A stretch of DNA of 23,507 nt. It comes from an uncultured Lachnospiraceae bacterium. GTDB lineage: Bacteria; Bacillota; Clostridia; Lachnospirales; Lachnospiraceae. A program made the translations under genes and the position numbers. Below the pieces are notes generated by a model. That model saw only the letters and a program-made list of their open reading frames with translations. It had not been told where the DNA came from and made no database searches. Of the stretch, positions 15,573-23,507 are shown piece after piece; the stretch's first letter is position 1, and every line of letters starts with the position of its first letter. The DNA is taken from assembly GCA_934376945.1 (NCBI GenBank), contig CAKRPI010000025.1, positions 1-23,507 of the forward strand. Reading direction: 5' to 3'.

Positions 15573-17327
15573 ATGAAAAAAGTAGCGGCTGCATGGAAAC
15601 GGCTGAATAGAAAAATTGACGGGCTGTGGGACGAGAAGGATGAGAGCGCAGTATCGGAAGATGTGGCATCAGAGGGTGTGAGATCGGAAGATGCAGTACC
15701 AGAGGGTGTGAGATCGGAAGATGCAGTACCAGAAGGTGTGAGATCGGAAGGTGCGGCATCGGAGACAGATCAAAAGAAAGCAGTGCATGCAGAAAAATGG
15801 GTCTGTGCTGTGAAGAAATTTGTTGTTTCACATCCGGCAGATCTTAGCTTTGTTCTGCTGATGGGCGTATTTTTGTTTTATCTTGCCTGGATCCTTCCGT
15901 TTAACGAAGCACCGGACGAGAAAATGCGATATCTTGTGCCGACGTATATTTACCGGCACGGCACGCTTCCGGCAGGCTGGGATGAGGAAGTCCTGAACAA
16001 AATGTGGGGGATTTCCTATGCATTTCATCCGATTCTGCCGTATATCATCGGTGGTTATTTGATGCGTCTTGTCGGAATCTTCAACAGCTCGGAGCATGCG
16101 CTTTTGATGGCGGCCCGTATGGTCAATGTATTTTTGGGAATGGGATTTTACTGGTACGTGCTCAAAATATCGCGCAGACTGTTTCGGAAAGATATATTTC
16201 GCATTTATTTTGTAGCGCTTCTGGCCTGTCTTCCGCAGCTATTGTATCTGTTTGTGTATGTCAACACGGATGGTATTGCAATGTTTTCCACTGCGATACT
16301 GATTGACGGATGGCTGACCGGAATGGAGCAGAAATGGAATCGAGGGAGTTGTACGCGCCTGGCAGTCGGTGTGAGCGTCTGTGCAATGTCGTATTTTAAT
16401 GCGTATGGCTTTGCACTGTTTTCTGTAGTTATATTTGCAGGATCACTCATTGTATTTTTTTGGAAAAAGGGTGGAAAGGTATGCACCTGTGTGATTTTAA
16501 AAAGAGGCCTGTATATTACCGGGGTTGTGTTTCTCCTTTGCGGCTGGTGGTTCATCCGCTGCGCCGTTTTGTACGACGGTGATTTCCTGGGACTTCATGC
16601 TCCGGCAAAATACGGAGAGATGTATGCACAGGAGGAATTCAAGCCTTCCGTGAAAAAGTCTGTACAGGAGCAGGGAATTTCCATAGAGAAAATGCTGCGG
16701 CCGGAAGAACGCGGCGGAATGGAGTGGATCCGGACAACGTACCGCAGTACAATCGGATATTTCGGATATCTGCGTTATCCGCTGGGACAGGATATCTATG
16801 GAATTCCGAAACGTCTTGTACTGCTCGGTGCGATAGGATGTCTGCTTCACGTGTTTTTGACAGTATTTAAACTGGCCTGGAATTTTGCCATGTATCAGAA
16901 AGAACAGAAAAAGCTACCGGTTTCTTTTGCACTGCCCGGGATAAATTTGCATCCTGTAAATTTCTTTCTGTTGCAGATTTCGCTTGGTTGCTGTATCATA
17001 ATACCGATATTGCTGTCGCTCGTGTATTCTTATACCGACGATTTTCAGCCGCAGGGGCGTTATATTATGCCGCTCATCATTCCGCTTGCCTGGTTTGTGG
17101 CAGCAGGGACGGAGCGTGTGATGACACTCTTTTTTAAAAAATGGGTGGGATATCTTTTGATGCTGCCGCTTTTGTATGCGGTGCTTCATGTATTCCTGGC
17201 TGCATTTGTTTCTGTTTATATTCCGACGTTTGTCCAGTCAGCCGGATGGCTTGCGGATATCAGATTTCCGTGGTTTTCCAATCAGAGCTGGATTGTAACA
17301 TTTCTGCATCTGTTTATCCCGGGATAA
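15573..17327 (+). CDS. DUF2142-like multi-pass membrane protein (GT-C type)
   Basis: This is a 584-residue protein with about ten or more membrane helices from residue 90 on. The fold suggests a GT-C glycosyltransferase, and the family is probably DUF2142 (PF09913). The first helix ends at 'LPFNEAPDEKMRY' (109-120), where the acidic APDE motif sits in the place of the catalytic/metal-binding acidic motif of GT-C enzymes. GT-C proteins use lipid-linked sugars on the outside of the membrane, so a role in decorating the chain is likely but not proven. The N-terminal 65 residues are cytoplasmic and hold three repeats of a 10-residue acidic unit (34-63). It starts 12 bases after the previous stop. 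Confidence 0.7.
   Translation: MKKVAAAWKRLNRKIDGLWDEKDESAVSEDVASEGVRSEDAVPEGVRSEDAVPEGVRSEGAASETDQKKAVHAEKWVCAVKKFVVSHPADLSFVLLMGVFLFYLAWILPFNEAPDEKMRYLVPTYIYRHGTLPAGWDEEVLNKMWGISYAFHPILPYIIGGYLMRLVGIFNSSEHALLMAARMVNVFLGMGFYWYVLKISRRLFRKDIFRIYFVALLACLPQLLYLFVYVNTDGIAMFSTAILIDGWLTGMEQKWNRGSCTRLAVGVSVCAMSYFNAYGFALFSVVIFAGSLIVFFWKKGGKVCTCVILKRGLYITGVVFLLCGWWFIRCAVLYDGDFLGLHAPAKYGEMYAQEEFKPSVKKSVQEQGISIEKMLRPEERGGMEWIRTTYRSTIGYFGYLRYPLGQDIYGIPKRLVLLGAIGCLLHVFLTVFKLAWNFAMYQKEQKKLPVSFALPGINLHPVNFFLLQISLGCCIIIPILLSLVYSYTDDFQPQGRYIMPLIIPLAWFVAAGTERVMTLFFKKWVGYLLMLPLLYAVLHVFLAAFVSVYIPTFVQSAGWLADIRFPWFSNQSWIVTFLHLFIPG
15672..15761 (+). repeat. 30-bp in-frame tandem repeat (EGVRSEDAVP x3)
   Basis: Units at 15672-15701 and 15702-15731 are identical, and 15732-15761 is diverged (EGVRSEGAAS). 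They encode residues 34-63 of the DUF2142-like protein, in its cytoplasmic N-terminus. A partial earlier copy is visible just before. Confidence 0.9.
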
Positions 17328-17407
17328 AGACAGAACCGGAAAAACAAAGGACTGAAAACGGTGATACCGTACAATATACAGAATTTTCCAAGAAGGAGTG
17401 AGAATTT

Positions 17408-18541
17408 ATGATAGACTTTAACAGAGCCCCGTATGTGGGGAAGGAGATTGAATATATGCAGCAGGCGATCGCAGGTGCGAAGCTGTGCGGCGACGGTCCG
17501 TTTACCAAAAAATGTTCTGCTTTTATGAAAGAGCATTTTCATTCTAAAAATGTGCTTCTGACCACATCCTGCACTCATGCGCTTGAGATGGCGGCATTTC
17601 TGTGCGACCTGAAGCCCGGCGATGAGGTTATTATGCCGGCGTATACGTTTGTGTCAACGGCAGATGCATTCGTGCTGCAGGGAGCTAAAATCGTATTTGT
17701 TGACGTACATCCGGAGACGATGAATATTGATGAGACGAAGATCGAGGCGGCGATTACCGAGCGGACGAAGGTGATCGTACCGGTTCACTATGCAGGGGTA
17801 GCCTGTGAGATGGATACGATCATGGATATTGCAAGGCGGCACAATCTGAAGGTTGTGGAGGATGCGGCACAGGGTGTGAATGCATGGTACAAGGGGAAGG
17901 CACTCGGAACCATCGGAGATTTCGGCTGCTACAGCTTTCATGAGACGAAAAATTATACGATGGGAGAGGGCGGTGCGCTGTTATTCCAGGATGACGCTTA
18001 TCTGGAGCGTGCGGAGATCCTGCGTGAAAAGGGAACAAACCGCAGCAAATTTTTCCGGGGACAGATTGATAAATACACCTGGGTCAATTACGGCTCCTCC
18101 TATCTGCCAAGCGATTTAAATGCAGCCTATCTGTATGCACAGCTGGAAAAGATGGATGAGATCAATGAAAAACGGCGTGAGATTTTCGACTATTATCATG
18201 AGCATCTTGCCCCGCTGGAGGAAAAGGGACTGATCGAGCGTCCGTATCTTCCGGAGGGCACAGTACATAATGGCCATATGTATTATGTGAAGGTCAGGGA
18301 TCTGGAGACGAGAACAAAGCTGATCCGGTGGATGAAGGAAGAAAAAGGCGTTTTGTGTGTCTTCCATTATATTCCGCTGCATACAGCTCCTGCCGGTTTG
18401 AAATTTGGCCATTTTGTCGGAGAGGATGTTTATACCACGAAGGAGAGTGAGCGTCTGATGCGCCTGCCGATGTATTACAGCCTGAGTATGGAAAATGTAA
18501 AATATATCACAGACTGTCTGCTGGAGTATCAGGATTATTGA
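17408..18541 (+). CDS. wecE: dTDP-4-amino-4,6-dideoxygalactose transaminase
   Basis: This is a 377-residue PLP-dependent sugar aminotransferase of the DegT/DnrJ/EryC1 family. It converts dTDP-4-keto-6-deoxyglucose to dTDP-Fuc4N using glutamate. Long segments look like enterobacterial WecE/RffA: 'KLCGDGPFT', 'TTSCTHALEMAA' (52-63), 'GDEVIMPAYTFVSTADAFVLQGAK', 'VIVPVHYAGVACEMDTIM', 'VVEDAAQG' (149-156; D152 contacts the PLP nitrogen), 'SFHETKNY' with the PLP lysine K181, and 'EKGTNRSKFFRGQ'. Length equals the family norm. AAGGAG (17393-17398) sets the start. The gene sits among glycosyltransferases, so Fuc4N or a derivative is probably in the polymer. No N-acyltransferase (WecD-type) or dTDP-sugar gene is seen in the window. 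Confidence 0.9.
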   Translation: MIDFNRAPYVGKEIEYMQQAIAGAKLCGDGPFTKKCSAFMKEHFHSKNVLLTTSCTHALEMAAFLCDLKPGDEVIMPAYTFVSTADAFVLQGAKIVFVDVHPETMNIDETKIEAAITERTKVIVPVHYAGVACEMDTIMDIARRHNLKVVEDAAQGVNAWYKGKALGTIGDFGCYSFHETKNYTMGEGGALLFQDDAYLERAEILREKGTNRSKFFRGQIDKYTWVNYGSSYLPSDLNAAYLYAQLEKMDEINEKRREIFDYYHEHLAPLEEKGLIERPYLPEGTVHNGHMYYVKVRDLETRTKLIRWMKEEKGVLCVFHYIPLHTAPAGLKFGHFVGEDVYTTKESERLMRLPMYYSLSMENVKYITDCLLEYQDY

Positions 18542-18543
18542 TT

Positions 18544-20358
18544 ATGGCAAATAAGGTAACTGCTTTTGTGAAAAAACTGACACCGTATAATATCCAGAAG
18601 GGGCTCCGGTATCTGAAGCACTTTGGCGTGAAGGAGTTTTTTGTCCGCTTAAGTGACCGGCTGGAACCGGAAGAAGTGCCGTACGGGCCGTGGTTTGAAG
18701 CACATCGTGCAGGCTTGGAAGAGCTGGAGAGGCAGCGTGCAAGACGCTGGGAGCATCCGGTGAAAATCAGCATTGCGGTACCGGTCTATCACACACCGGA
18801 GGTATTTTTGCGGGCGATGATCGAGTCTGTGAAAGCGCAGTCTTACCCGTACTGGGAGCTTTGCCTGGCAGATGGCAGCCCGGCAGATGAGGAGCTCCGG
18901 CAGATTCTTTTAAAGTATGCAAGAGAAGACGACCGTATCCAGGTTCGGATTCTGGAAAAAAATCTTGGAATTGCGGGAAACACGAATGCGGCACTGGAGA
19001 TGGCAACCGGGGAATACATCGGACTGTTGGATCACGATGACTTTCTGGAGCCGGATGCGCTTTTTCAGATTGCATTAAAGATGGAGCATACGGACTGGCC
19101 GGATATTCTCTACACGGATGAGGACAAAACCTCGCAGGATGGTACGGAATATTTCCAGCCGAATTTCAAGCCGGATTACAATCCGGATCTGCTGAGGAGC
19201 AACAATTATATCTGCCATTTTCTGGTGGTGGAACGTGAACTGATTGCACAGACCGGAGGATTTGACAGTGCGTACGATGGCGCACAGGACTATGATTTTG
19301 TCCTGCGCTGTACAGAAAAAGCAAAAAAGATCGTCCATATTCCGAGCGTACTGTATCACTGGCGGACTCATCCGCAGTCAACGGCAGACAATCCGATCAG
19401 CAAGCAGTATGCTTATGATGCAGGGAAGCGTGCAATAGAAGCGCATCTGGAACGAATGGGAGAAAAGGGCTGCATTGTAGAGCGGAAAAAGGATTTCGGA
19501 TTCTACCGGGTGAAATATCCGGTAAATGAAAAGCCTCTTGTTTCAATTATCATACCGAATAAGGATGAAAAGGAGACACTGAAAAAGTGTCTGGAGTCGA
19601 TATGGAAGAAAACCACGTATGGAAATTATGAGATTCTTATCGTGGAAAACAACAGCAGCACAGAGGAAATTTTTTCATACTACAAAGAAATAGATGGACG
19701 AAACGGTGTTCATGTTGTATATTGGGACAGAGAATTCAATTATTCCGCAATTAATAATTTTGGCGTAAGCAGCGCCGGCGGTGAATACATTGTTTTTTTG
19801 AACAACGATGTGGAAATTATCAGCGAGGACTGGCTGGAGGAGCTGCTTGGTCATTGTCAGAGAAAGACAACAGGAGTTGTTGGTGCAAGAATGTATTATC
19901 CGGATGATACGATTCAGCATGCAGGAATTGTGATCGGAATCGGCGGAGTGGCAGGCAGTGTGTTTGTCGGTCAGAAGCGTTTCCATACCGGTTATATGCA
20001 CAGGGAAGCGCTGCAGCAGGATTTAAGTGCAGTAACAGCGGCCTGTATGATGATAAAACGATCTGTATTTGAAGCAGTGGGCGGTTTTGAGGAAAAGCTG
20101 GCGGTTGCGTTCAATGATGTTGACCTGTGCCTGAAGGTACGGGAGCTTGGAGAGCTTGTTGTGTATGATCCTTATGTGGAGTTGTACCATTATGAGTCAA
20201 AAACGCGCGGCGCAGAAGATACGCCGGAAAAGGTGCGCAGATTTCAGCGGGAAATTGAGTATATGCGGAGCCGGTGGACGGAGATTCTGAAAAACGGAGA
20301 TCCTTATTATAACCGGAATCTTTCTCTGAAAAAATGGAATTATTCTCTGAAAGGTTGA
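18544..20358 (+). CDS. Tandem GT2 glycosyltransferase, no N-terminal beta domain
   Basis: This is a 604-residue third member of the tandem GT2 set. It lacks the beta modules of its two paralogues and starts with a helical region (about 1-70). GT2 domain 1 is about 73-310 (ISIAVPVYHTP; DHDD 163-166; 'YDGAQDYDFVLR'; 'LYHWRTH'). GT2 domain 2 is about 330-580 (VSIIIPNKD; 'FNYSAINN'; NND 420-422; 'DTIQHAGIV'). The ending 'NRNLSLKKWNYSLKG' is the family-typical tail. The frame opens with a TTG at 18538 that overlaps the WecE stop, but ATG 18544 lies nine bases after AGGA and is the better start. Overlap or near-overlap with wecE supports one operon. Confidence 0.9.
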   Translation: MANKVTAFVKKLTPYNIQKGLRYLKHFGVKEFFVRLSDRLEPEEVPYGPWFEAHRAGLEELERQRARRWEHPVKISIAVPVYHTPEVFLRAMIESVKAQSYPYWELCLADGSPADEELRQILLKYAREDDRIQVRILEKNLGIAGNTNAALEMATGEYIGLLDHDDFLEPDALFQIALKMEHTDWPDILYTDEDKTSQDGTEYFQPNFKPDYNPDLLRSNNYICHFLVVERELIAQTGGFDSAYDGAQDYDFVLRCTEKAKKIVHIPSVLYHWRTHPQSTADNPISKQYAYDAGKRAIEAHLERMGEKGCIVERKKDFGFYRVKYPVNEKPLVSIIIPNKDEKETLKKCLESIWKKTTYGNYEILIVENNSSTEEIFSYYKEIDGRNGVHVVYWDREFNYSAINNFGVSSAGGEYIVFLNNDVEIISEDWLEELLGHCQRKTTGVVGARMYYPDDTIQHAGIVIGIGGVAGSVFVGQKRFHTGYMHREALQQDLSAVTAACMMIKRSVFEAVGGFEEKLAVAFNDVDLCLKVRELGELVVYDPYVELYHYESKTRGAEDTPEKVRRFQREIEYMRSRWTEILKNGDPYYNRNLSLKKWNYSLKG

Positions 20359-20370
20359 GTGGACTGCGAT

Positions 20371-21330
20371 ATGCAGATAGCAACGATAGTGATTCCTAAT
20401 CTGAATGGAAAAAAATATCTGAAGGATTGTCTTGATGCGCTTCGGGTGCAGAGCCGGCAGGATTTTTCAGTGATCTTGATTGACAATGGTTCTGCGGATG
20501 GAAGTGCAGAATACGTAAAAGAACAGTATCCGGAAGTGACAGTCAGGCGTTTTGATGAAAACAGAGGATTTTGCGGCGCTGTCAATGAAGGAATCCGGAT
20601 GACAACATCGAAATACGTGATTCTTCTGAATAATGATACGATTTGTGATTCTTCTTTTGTAGAACAGCTGGTAGCTGCGATGGAACAGGAACCGGCGTGT
20701 TTTGCCGGCAGCTCGCGGATGGTGCAGATGCAGGATCCGTCAAAGATGGATAACTGTGGAGATTTTTACTGTGCACTTGGCTGGGCATTTACTCCGGGAA
20801 AGGGAAAACGTGCCGTGTTGTATGATCGTCCGCGGGAGGTGTTTTCTGCCTGTGCCGGTGCGGCAATTTACCGGCGCTGCATTTTTGATGAGATCGGAGG
20901 GTTCGATGAAGCGCACTTCGCATATCTGGAAGATGTAGACGTGTGCTGGAGGGCGAAGATTGCCGGGTATCGCAGCATTTACATTCCGGATGCGGTGGTG
21001 CGTCACGTCGGAAGTGCAACGAGCGGTTCGATCTACAATGAATTTAAGGTTCGTCATTCTTCACGCAACAGTATTTATCTGATTTATAAAAACATGCCGT
21101 TTCTGCAGATCGTGCTGAATGTTCCATTTCTGATCATCGGGTTTACAGTAAAAGCACTGTTTTTTGTGAAAAAGGGACTCGGTGCGACGTATGCAAAAGG
21201 ACTGATCCGCGGTGTGAAAATGTGCCGGAAGGAAAGTAAAGTGAGATTTCACTGGAAAAATTTAAAAAATTACGGAAAAATACAGCTGGAGCTGTGGCTG
21301 AATCTGATCCGGAGAGTGAAAGATTTTTAA
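20371..21330 (+). CDS. Single GT2 glycosyltransferase, WbbL/rhamnosyltransferase-like
   Basis: This is a 319-residue enzyme of the WbbL-like GT2 group, whose known members transfer L-rhamnose to a polyprenyl-linked sugar. Motifs are 'IATIVIPNLNGKKYL' (3-17), 'LIDNGSADGS', 'ENRGFCGAVNEGI', the DxD-type NNDT (about 91-94) and 'GGFDEAHFAYLEDVDVCWRAKIAGY'. A hydrophobic helix near residue 250 ('VLNVPFLIIGFTVKALFF') suggests membrane association. The frame is open to a GTG at 20359 directly after the previous stop. I chose ATG 20371 because it puts the first strand in the usual position. It lies beside the priming enzyme gene, so addition of the second sugar is a reasonable guess. Confidence 0.85.
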   Translation: MQIATIVIPNLNGKKYLKDCLDALRVQSRQDFSVILIDNGSADGSAEYVKEQYPEVTVRRFDENRGFCGAVNEGIRMTTSKYVILLNNDTICDSSFVEQLVAAMEQEPACFAGSSRMVQMQDPSKMDNCGDFYCALGWAFTPGKGKRAVLYDRPREVFSACAGAAIYRRCIFDEIGGFDEAHFAYLEDVDVCWRAKIAGYRSIYIPDAVVRHVGSATSGSIYNEFKVRHSSRNSIYLIYKNMPFLQIVLNVPFLIIGFTVKALFFVKKGLGATYAKGLIRGVKMCRKESKVRFHWKNLKNYGKIQLELWLNLIRRVKDF

Positions 21331-21368
21331 CATAGGAAACCGTAATCGGCCGGCGAGAGGTGAACAGA

Positions 21369-22769
21369 TTGATAAAAGATAACCAGAAACATTTTAACAG
21401 GATGCAGGTAGTGCTGGATGGATGCGTGATTATTGTATCTTATCTGATATCCTGGTATGTGATGCTACGCAGCGTTGAAGGAAAGGCAATCGGAGTTCTG
21501 CCGCCGGAATTTTATATGATGGTACTTGTAATTCTGGTACCATTTTTTTTGCTGTTGAATTATGCGTGCGGACTATACACACCAAAACGGGTGCAGGGAC
21601 GCCGGCTTGAAGGAAGCAATATTGTAAAGGCTAATGTGATCGGCGGCCTTGGTATGATGGCAGCGTACTTTATGCTGCGGCTCCCGGACGTGTCGCGTCT
21701 GCAGATCGGATTATTCCTGATCCTGAATGTTGCGCTGACGTTTGCAGAACGGAATATTGTGCGCGTCATGCTGATGAATGTACGCCGGATGGGGCTGAAT
21801 CTGAAGCATATCCTGTTGGTCGGATACAGCCGGGCGGCAGAAGAGTATATTGATCGTATTACGCAGAACCCGCAGTGGGGCTACAATGTGCTTGGAATCC
21901 TTGATGACAGCATGCCGAAAGGAACCAGGTATAAAAACATCGAGGTGATCGGCCGTACCGATGCGTTAAATTCTATTCTGGAAGACAATCATCCGGATGA
22001 GATCGCAATTACGCTTGGCCTGCCGGAATACTATAAGCTGGAGCGGATCGTAGCTATGTGTGAAAAGGAAGGGGTTCATACAAAGTTTATTCCGGATTAC
22101 AGCAAAATTATTCCGACGAAGCCGTACACCGAGGATCTGCTGGGGCTTGCCGTAATCAATATCCGGCATGTACCGCTTTCCAATACCTTCAATATGATGG
22201 TAAAGCGGGTGATGGATATTGTTGGAGCTTTGATCTGTATTGTGTTGTTTTCACCGATCATGCTGCTTACCGCATGCCTGATCAGGCTGACCTCAAAGGG
22301 ACCGCTGATTTTTACGCAGGAGCGTGTAGGGCTGCACAATGTGCCGTTTCAGATGTATAAATTTCGTTCGATGGAGGTTCAGGACAAATCGGAGGAGAAG
22401 AAGGGCTGGACAATTAAAAATGATCCGCGTGTGACACCGGTCGGCCGCTTTATCCGAAAAACGAGTATAGATGAGCTGCCGCAGCTGTTTAATGTTTTAA
22501 AGGGAGATATGAGTCTGGTCGGACCAAGACCGGAGCGTCCGCAGTTTGTGGAAAAATTCCGGGAAGAAATTCCGCGTTATATGGTCAAGCATCAGGTGCG
22601 GCCCGGAATGACAGGCTGGGCACAGATTAATGGATACCGTGGAAATACTTCAATCCGGAAAAGAATCGAGTATGATCTTTACTATATTGAAAACTGGACG
22701 GTTGGTCTGGACATTAAAATTCTGTTTTTAACTGTGTTTAAGGGCTTTGTAAATAAAAATGCATACTGA
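21369..22769 (+). CDS. Polyprenyl-phosphate sugar phosphotransferase (priming enzyme)
   Basis: This 466-residue enzyme belongs to the exopolysaccharide polyprenyl glycosylphosphotransferase family (WbaP/CpsE type). It transfers sugar-1-phosphate to undecaprenyl phosphate. An N-terminal region with four helices (about 8-115) is followed by a Rossmann-like domain (about 140-260, 'HILLVGYSRAAEEYI') and the catalytic bacterial sugar transferase domain PF02397 (about 275-466). That domain shows 'VKRVMDIVGALICIVLFSPIM', 'FTQERVG', 'YKFRSM', 'SIDELPQLFNVLKGDMSLVGPRPE' with the catalytic Asp-Glu pair, and 'VRPGMTGWAQINGYRG'. An in-frame GTG at 21360 lies inside the ribosome site AGAGGTG (21356-21362). 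The TTG at 21369 has correct spacing and is preferred. The sugar is not predictable. Confidence 0.85.
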   Translation: MIKDNQKHFNRMQVVLDGCVIIVSYLISWYVMLRSVEGKAIGVLPPEFYMMVLVILVPFFLLLNYACGLYTPKRVQGRRLEGSNIVKANVIGGLGMMAAYFMLRLPDVSRLQIGLFLILNVALTFAERNIVRVMLMNVRRMGLNLKHILLVGYSRAAEEYIDRITQNPQWGYNVLGILDDSMPKGTRYKNIEVIGRTDALNSILEDNHPDEIAITLGLPEYYKLERIVAMCEKEGVHTKFIPDYSKIIPTKPYTEDLLGLAVINIRHVPLSNTFNMMVKRVMDIVGALICIVLFSPIMLLTACLIRLTSKGPLIFTQERVGLHNVPFQMYKFRSMEVQDKSEEKKGWTIKNDPRVTPVGRFIRKTSIDELPQLFNVLKGDMSLVGPRPERPQFVEKFREEIPRYMVKHQVRPGMTGWAQINGYRGNTSIRKRIEYDLYYIENWTVGLDIKILFLTVFKGFVNKNAY

Positions 22770-22801
22770 AGCTGTGAGCTTTGGCAGAAAGGGGCAGATG
22801 G

Positions 22802-23507
22802 ATGGAAGAGAAACGCAGCAGAACATCAAATCAGAATTACAGAAATCAAAAGGGGTACCAGCAGGGAAGGGATGACCAAAATGGTTATTACCAGCAGGGC
22901 GGCCCGCAAGACGGCTATTATCAGCAGGGAAACAATGCTCAAAACGGCTATTACCAGCAGGGAAACAATGCTCAAAACGGCTATTACCAGCAGGGAAACA
23001 ATGCTCAAAACGGCTATTACCAGCAGGGAAGCAATGCTCAAAACGGCTATTACCAGCAGGGAAGCAATGCTCAAAACGGCTATTACCAGCAGGGAAACAA
23101 TGCTCAAAACGGCTATTACCAGCAGGGGAACAATGCTCCAAATGGCTATTATGGACAGGGTGGTCCGCAGAACGGCTATTATGGGCAGGGCGGTCCACAG
23201 GGGTATTATGAAGAACCGGATAGCGGAAAAAACGGGCGCAGGAAGAAAAAGAAAAAAAAGCACAGAAAGCTGCTTTTTGCAATTGAGCTTATTGTACTTC
23301 TGATTCTGGCAGTCGGTCTGTTTGGCGTAGCACAGCTTGGACGGATGGGGCGTATCCACCTGAAGGATATCGTAGTGAATGCGGGTCTGACCAGTCAGAA
23401 GGGATATCGGAATCTGGCGCTGTTTGGCGTTGATTCCCGTGACGGCGAGCTGGATGGAGGTACGAACAGTGATACGATCATGGTATGCAGCATCAACCAG
23501 AAGACAG
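22802..23507 (+). CDS. LytR-CpsA-Psr (LCP) family protein, 3' end outside window
   Basis: This is a partial gene: 235 codons are visible and the frame is open at the window edge. LCP enzymes move undecaprenyl-linked glycans onto peptidoglycan. The visible end 'NLALFGVDSRDGELDGGTNSDTIMV' is the first conserved block of the LCP domain, with the D-R/D motif that binds metal and pyrophosphate. Before it are a membrane helix (about 157-178), a basic stretch 'RRKKKKKKHRK' (146-156), and a Q/G/Y/N-rich N-terminal tail of about 135 residues. The tail would lie inside the cell and is unusual for the family. The ATG at 22802 has AAAGGGG upstream; the ATG at 22798 leads to an early stop. It sits directly behind the priming enzyme, fitting ligation of this polymer. 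Confidence 0.85.
   Translation, partial: MEEKRSRTSNQNYRNQKGYQQGRDDQNGYYQQGGPQDGYYQQGNNAQNGYYQQGNNAQNGYYQQGNNAQNGYYQQGSNAQNGYYQQGSNAQNGYYQQGNNAQNGYYQQGNNAPNGYYGQGGPQNGYYGQGGPQGYYEEPDSGKNGRRKKKKKKHRKLLFAIELIVLLILAVGLFGVAQLGRMGRIHLKDIVVNAGLTSQKGYRNLALFGVDSRDGELDGGTNSDTIMVCSINQKT
22931..23161 (+). repeat. 33-bp in-frame tandem repeat (7 units) in the LCP gene
   Basis: Seven 33-bp units start at 22931, 22964, 22997, 23030, 23063, 23096 and 23129. They encode variants of NNAQNGYYQQG, including two SNAQNGYYQQG units and a final NNAPNGYYGQG. Related shorter units flank them on both sides. The near identity at DNA level suggests recent expansion. The unit period is a multiple of three, so copy changes keep the frame. 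Confidence 0.95.

Noticed and set aside
22728..23359. Minus-strand open frames over the LCP repeat region
   Set aside because: Same artefact from the 33-bp repeat. The plus-strand frame has a good ribosome site, a membrane helix and a real LCP domain.

Overview
The window looks like chromosomal DNA of a low-to-mid GC Firmicute, most likely a gut Lachnospiraceae (Blautia, Ruminococcus or Dorea type). The evidence is the strong AGGAGG-type ribosome binding sites, SigA-type promoters with 17-base spacers, a DUF4364 protein, a TIGR01212 radical SAM protein, and a Gram-positive wall-polymer operon ending in a LytR-CpsA-Psr protein. The genus is an inference from gene families only. I saw no rRNA, tRNA, CRISPR array, transposase or prophage gene.

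Layout. (1) 1-610: a preQ1-I riboswitch, a queuosine-precursor transporter (QueT) and a terminator. (2) 713-2215: a SigA promoter overlapped by a perfect inverted repeat, a secreted two-SH3-domain protein with a T/E/P-rich tandem-repeat stalk, a structured 177-base spacer and a bidirectional terminator. (3) 2236-3790, minus strand: a two-gene operon, TIGR01212 radical SAM protein then DUF4364 winged-helix protein, with its own promoter and a leader hairpin. (4) 3870-6196: a promoter, a single-pass membrane protein of unknown role and a membrane-anchored NodB-type polysaccharide deacetylase-like protein. (5) 6237 to the end of the window: a promoter and one long, tightly packed operon for a cell-surface polysaccharide.

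How the large operon probably works. A polyprenyl-phosphate sugar-phosphotransferase (21369-22769) starts the chain on undecaprenyl phosphate. A WbbL-like single GT2 enzyme (20371-21330) and three large enzymes, each with two GT2 domains (10728, 13095, 18544), extend it. A DegT-family aminotransferase that I recognise as WecE/RffA (17408) supplies dTDP-Fuc4N. A DUF2142 multi-pass protein (15573) probably adds a side group outside the membrane. A methyltransferase with a degenerate kinase-like second half (8548) resembles the chain terminator WbdD. The ABC transporter (6310 and 7188), whose ATPase carries a C-terminal extension like the sugar-binding domain of Wzt, exports the finished chain. 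The LytR-CpsA-Psr protein at the window edge (22802, incomplete) would attach it to peptidoglycan. dTDP-sugar supply genes (rmlABCD) are not in the window.

The points I consider most worth a second look are: the WbdD-like methyltransferase/kinase next to a Wzt-type ATPase in a Gram-positive; a hairpin repeat duplicated at the end of one glycosyltransferase gene, where it forms that protein's C-terminus; a palindrome lying over the promoter of the SH3 protein; and the Q/G/Y/N-rich repeat tail on the cytoplasmic side of the LCP protein.
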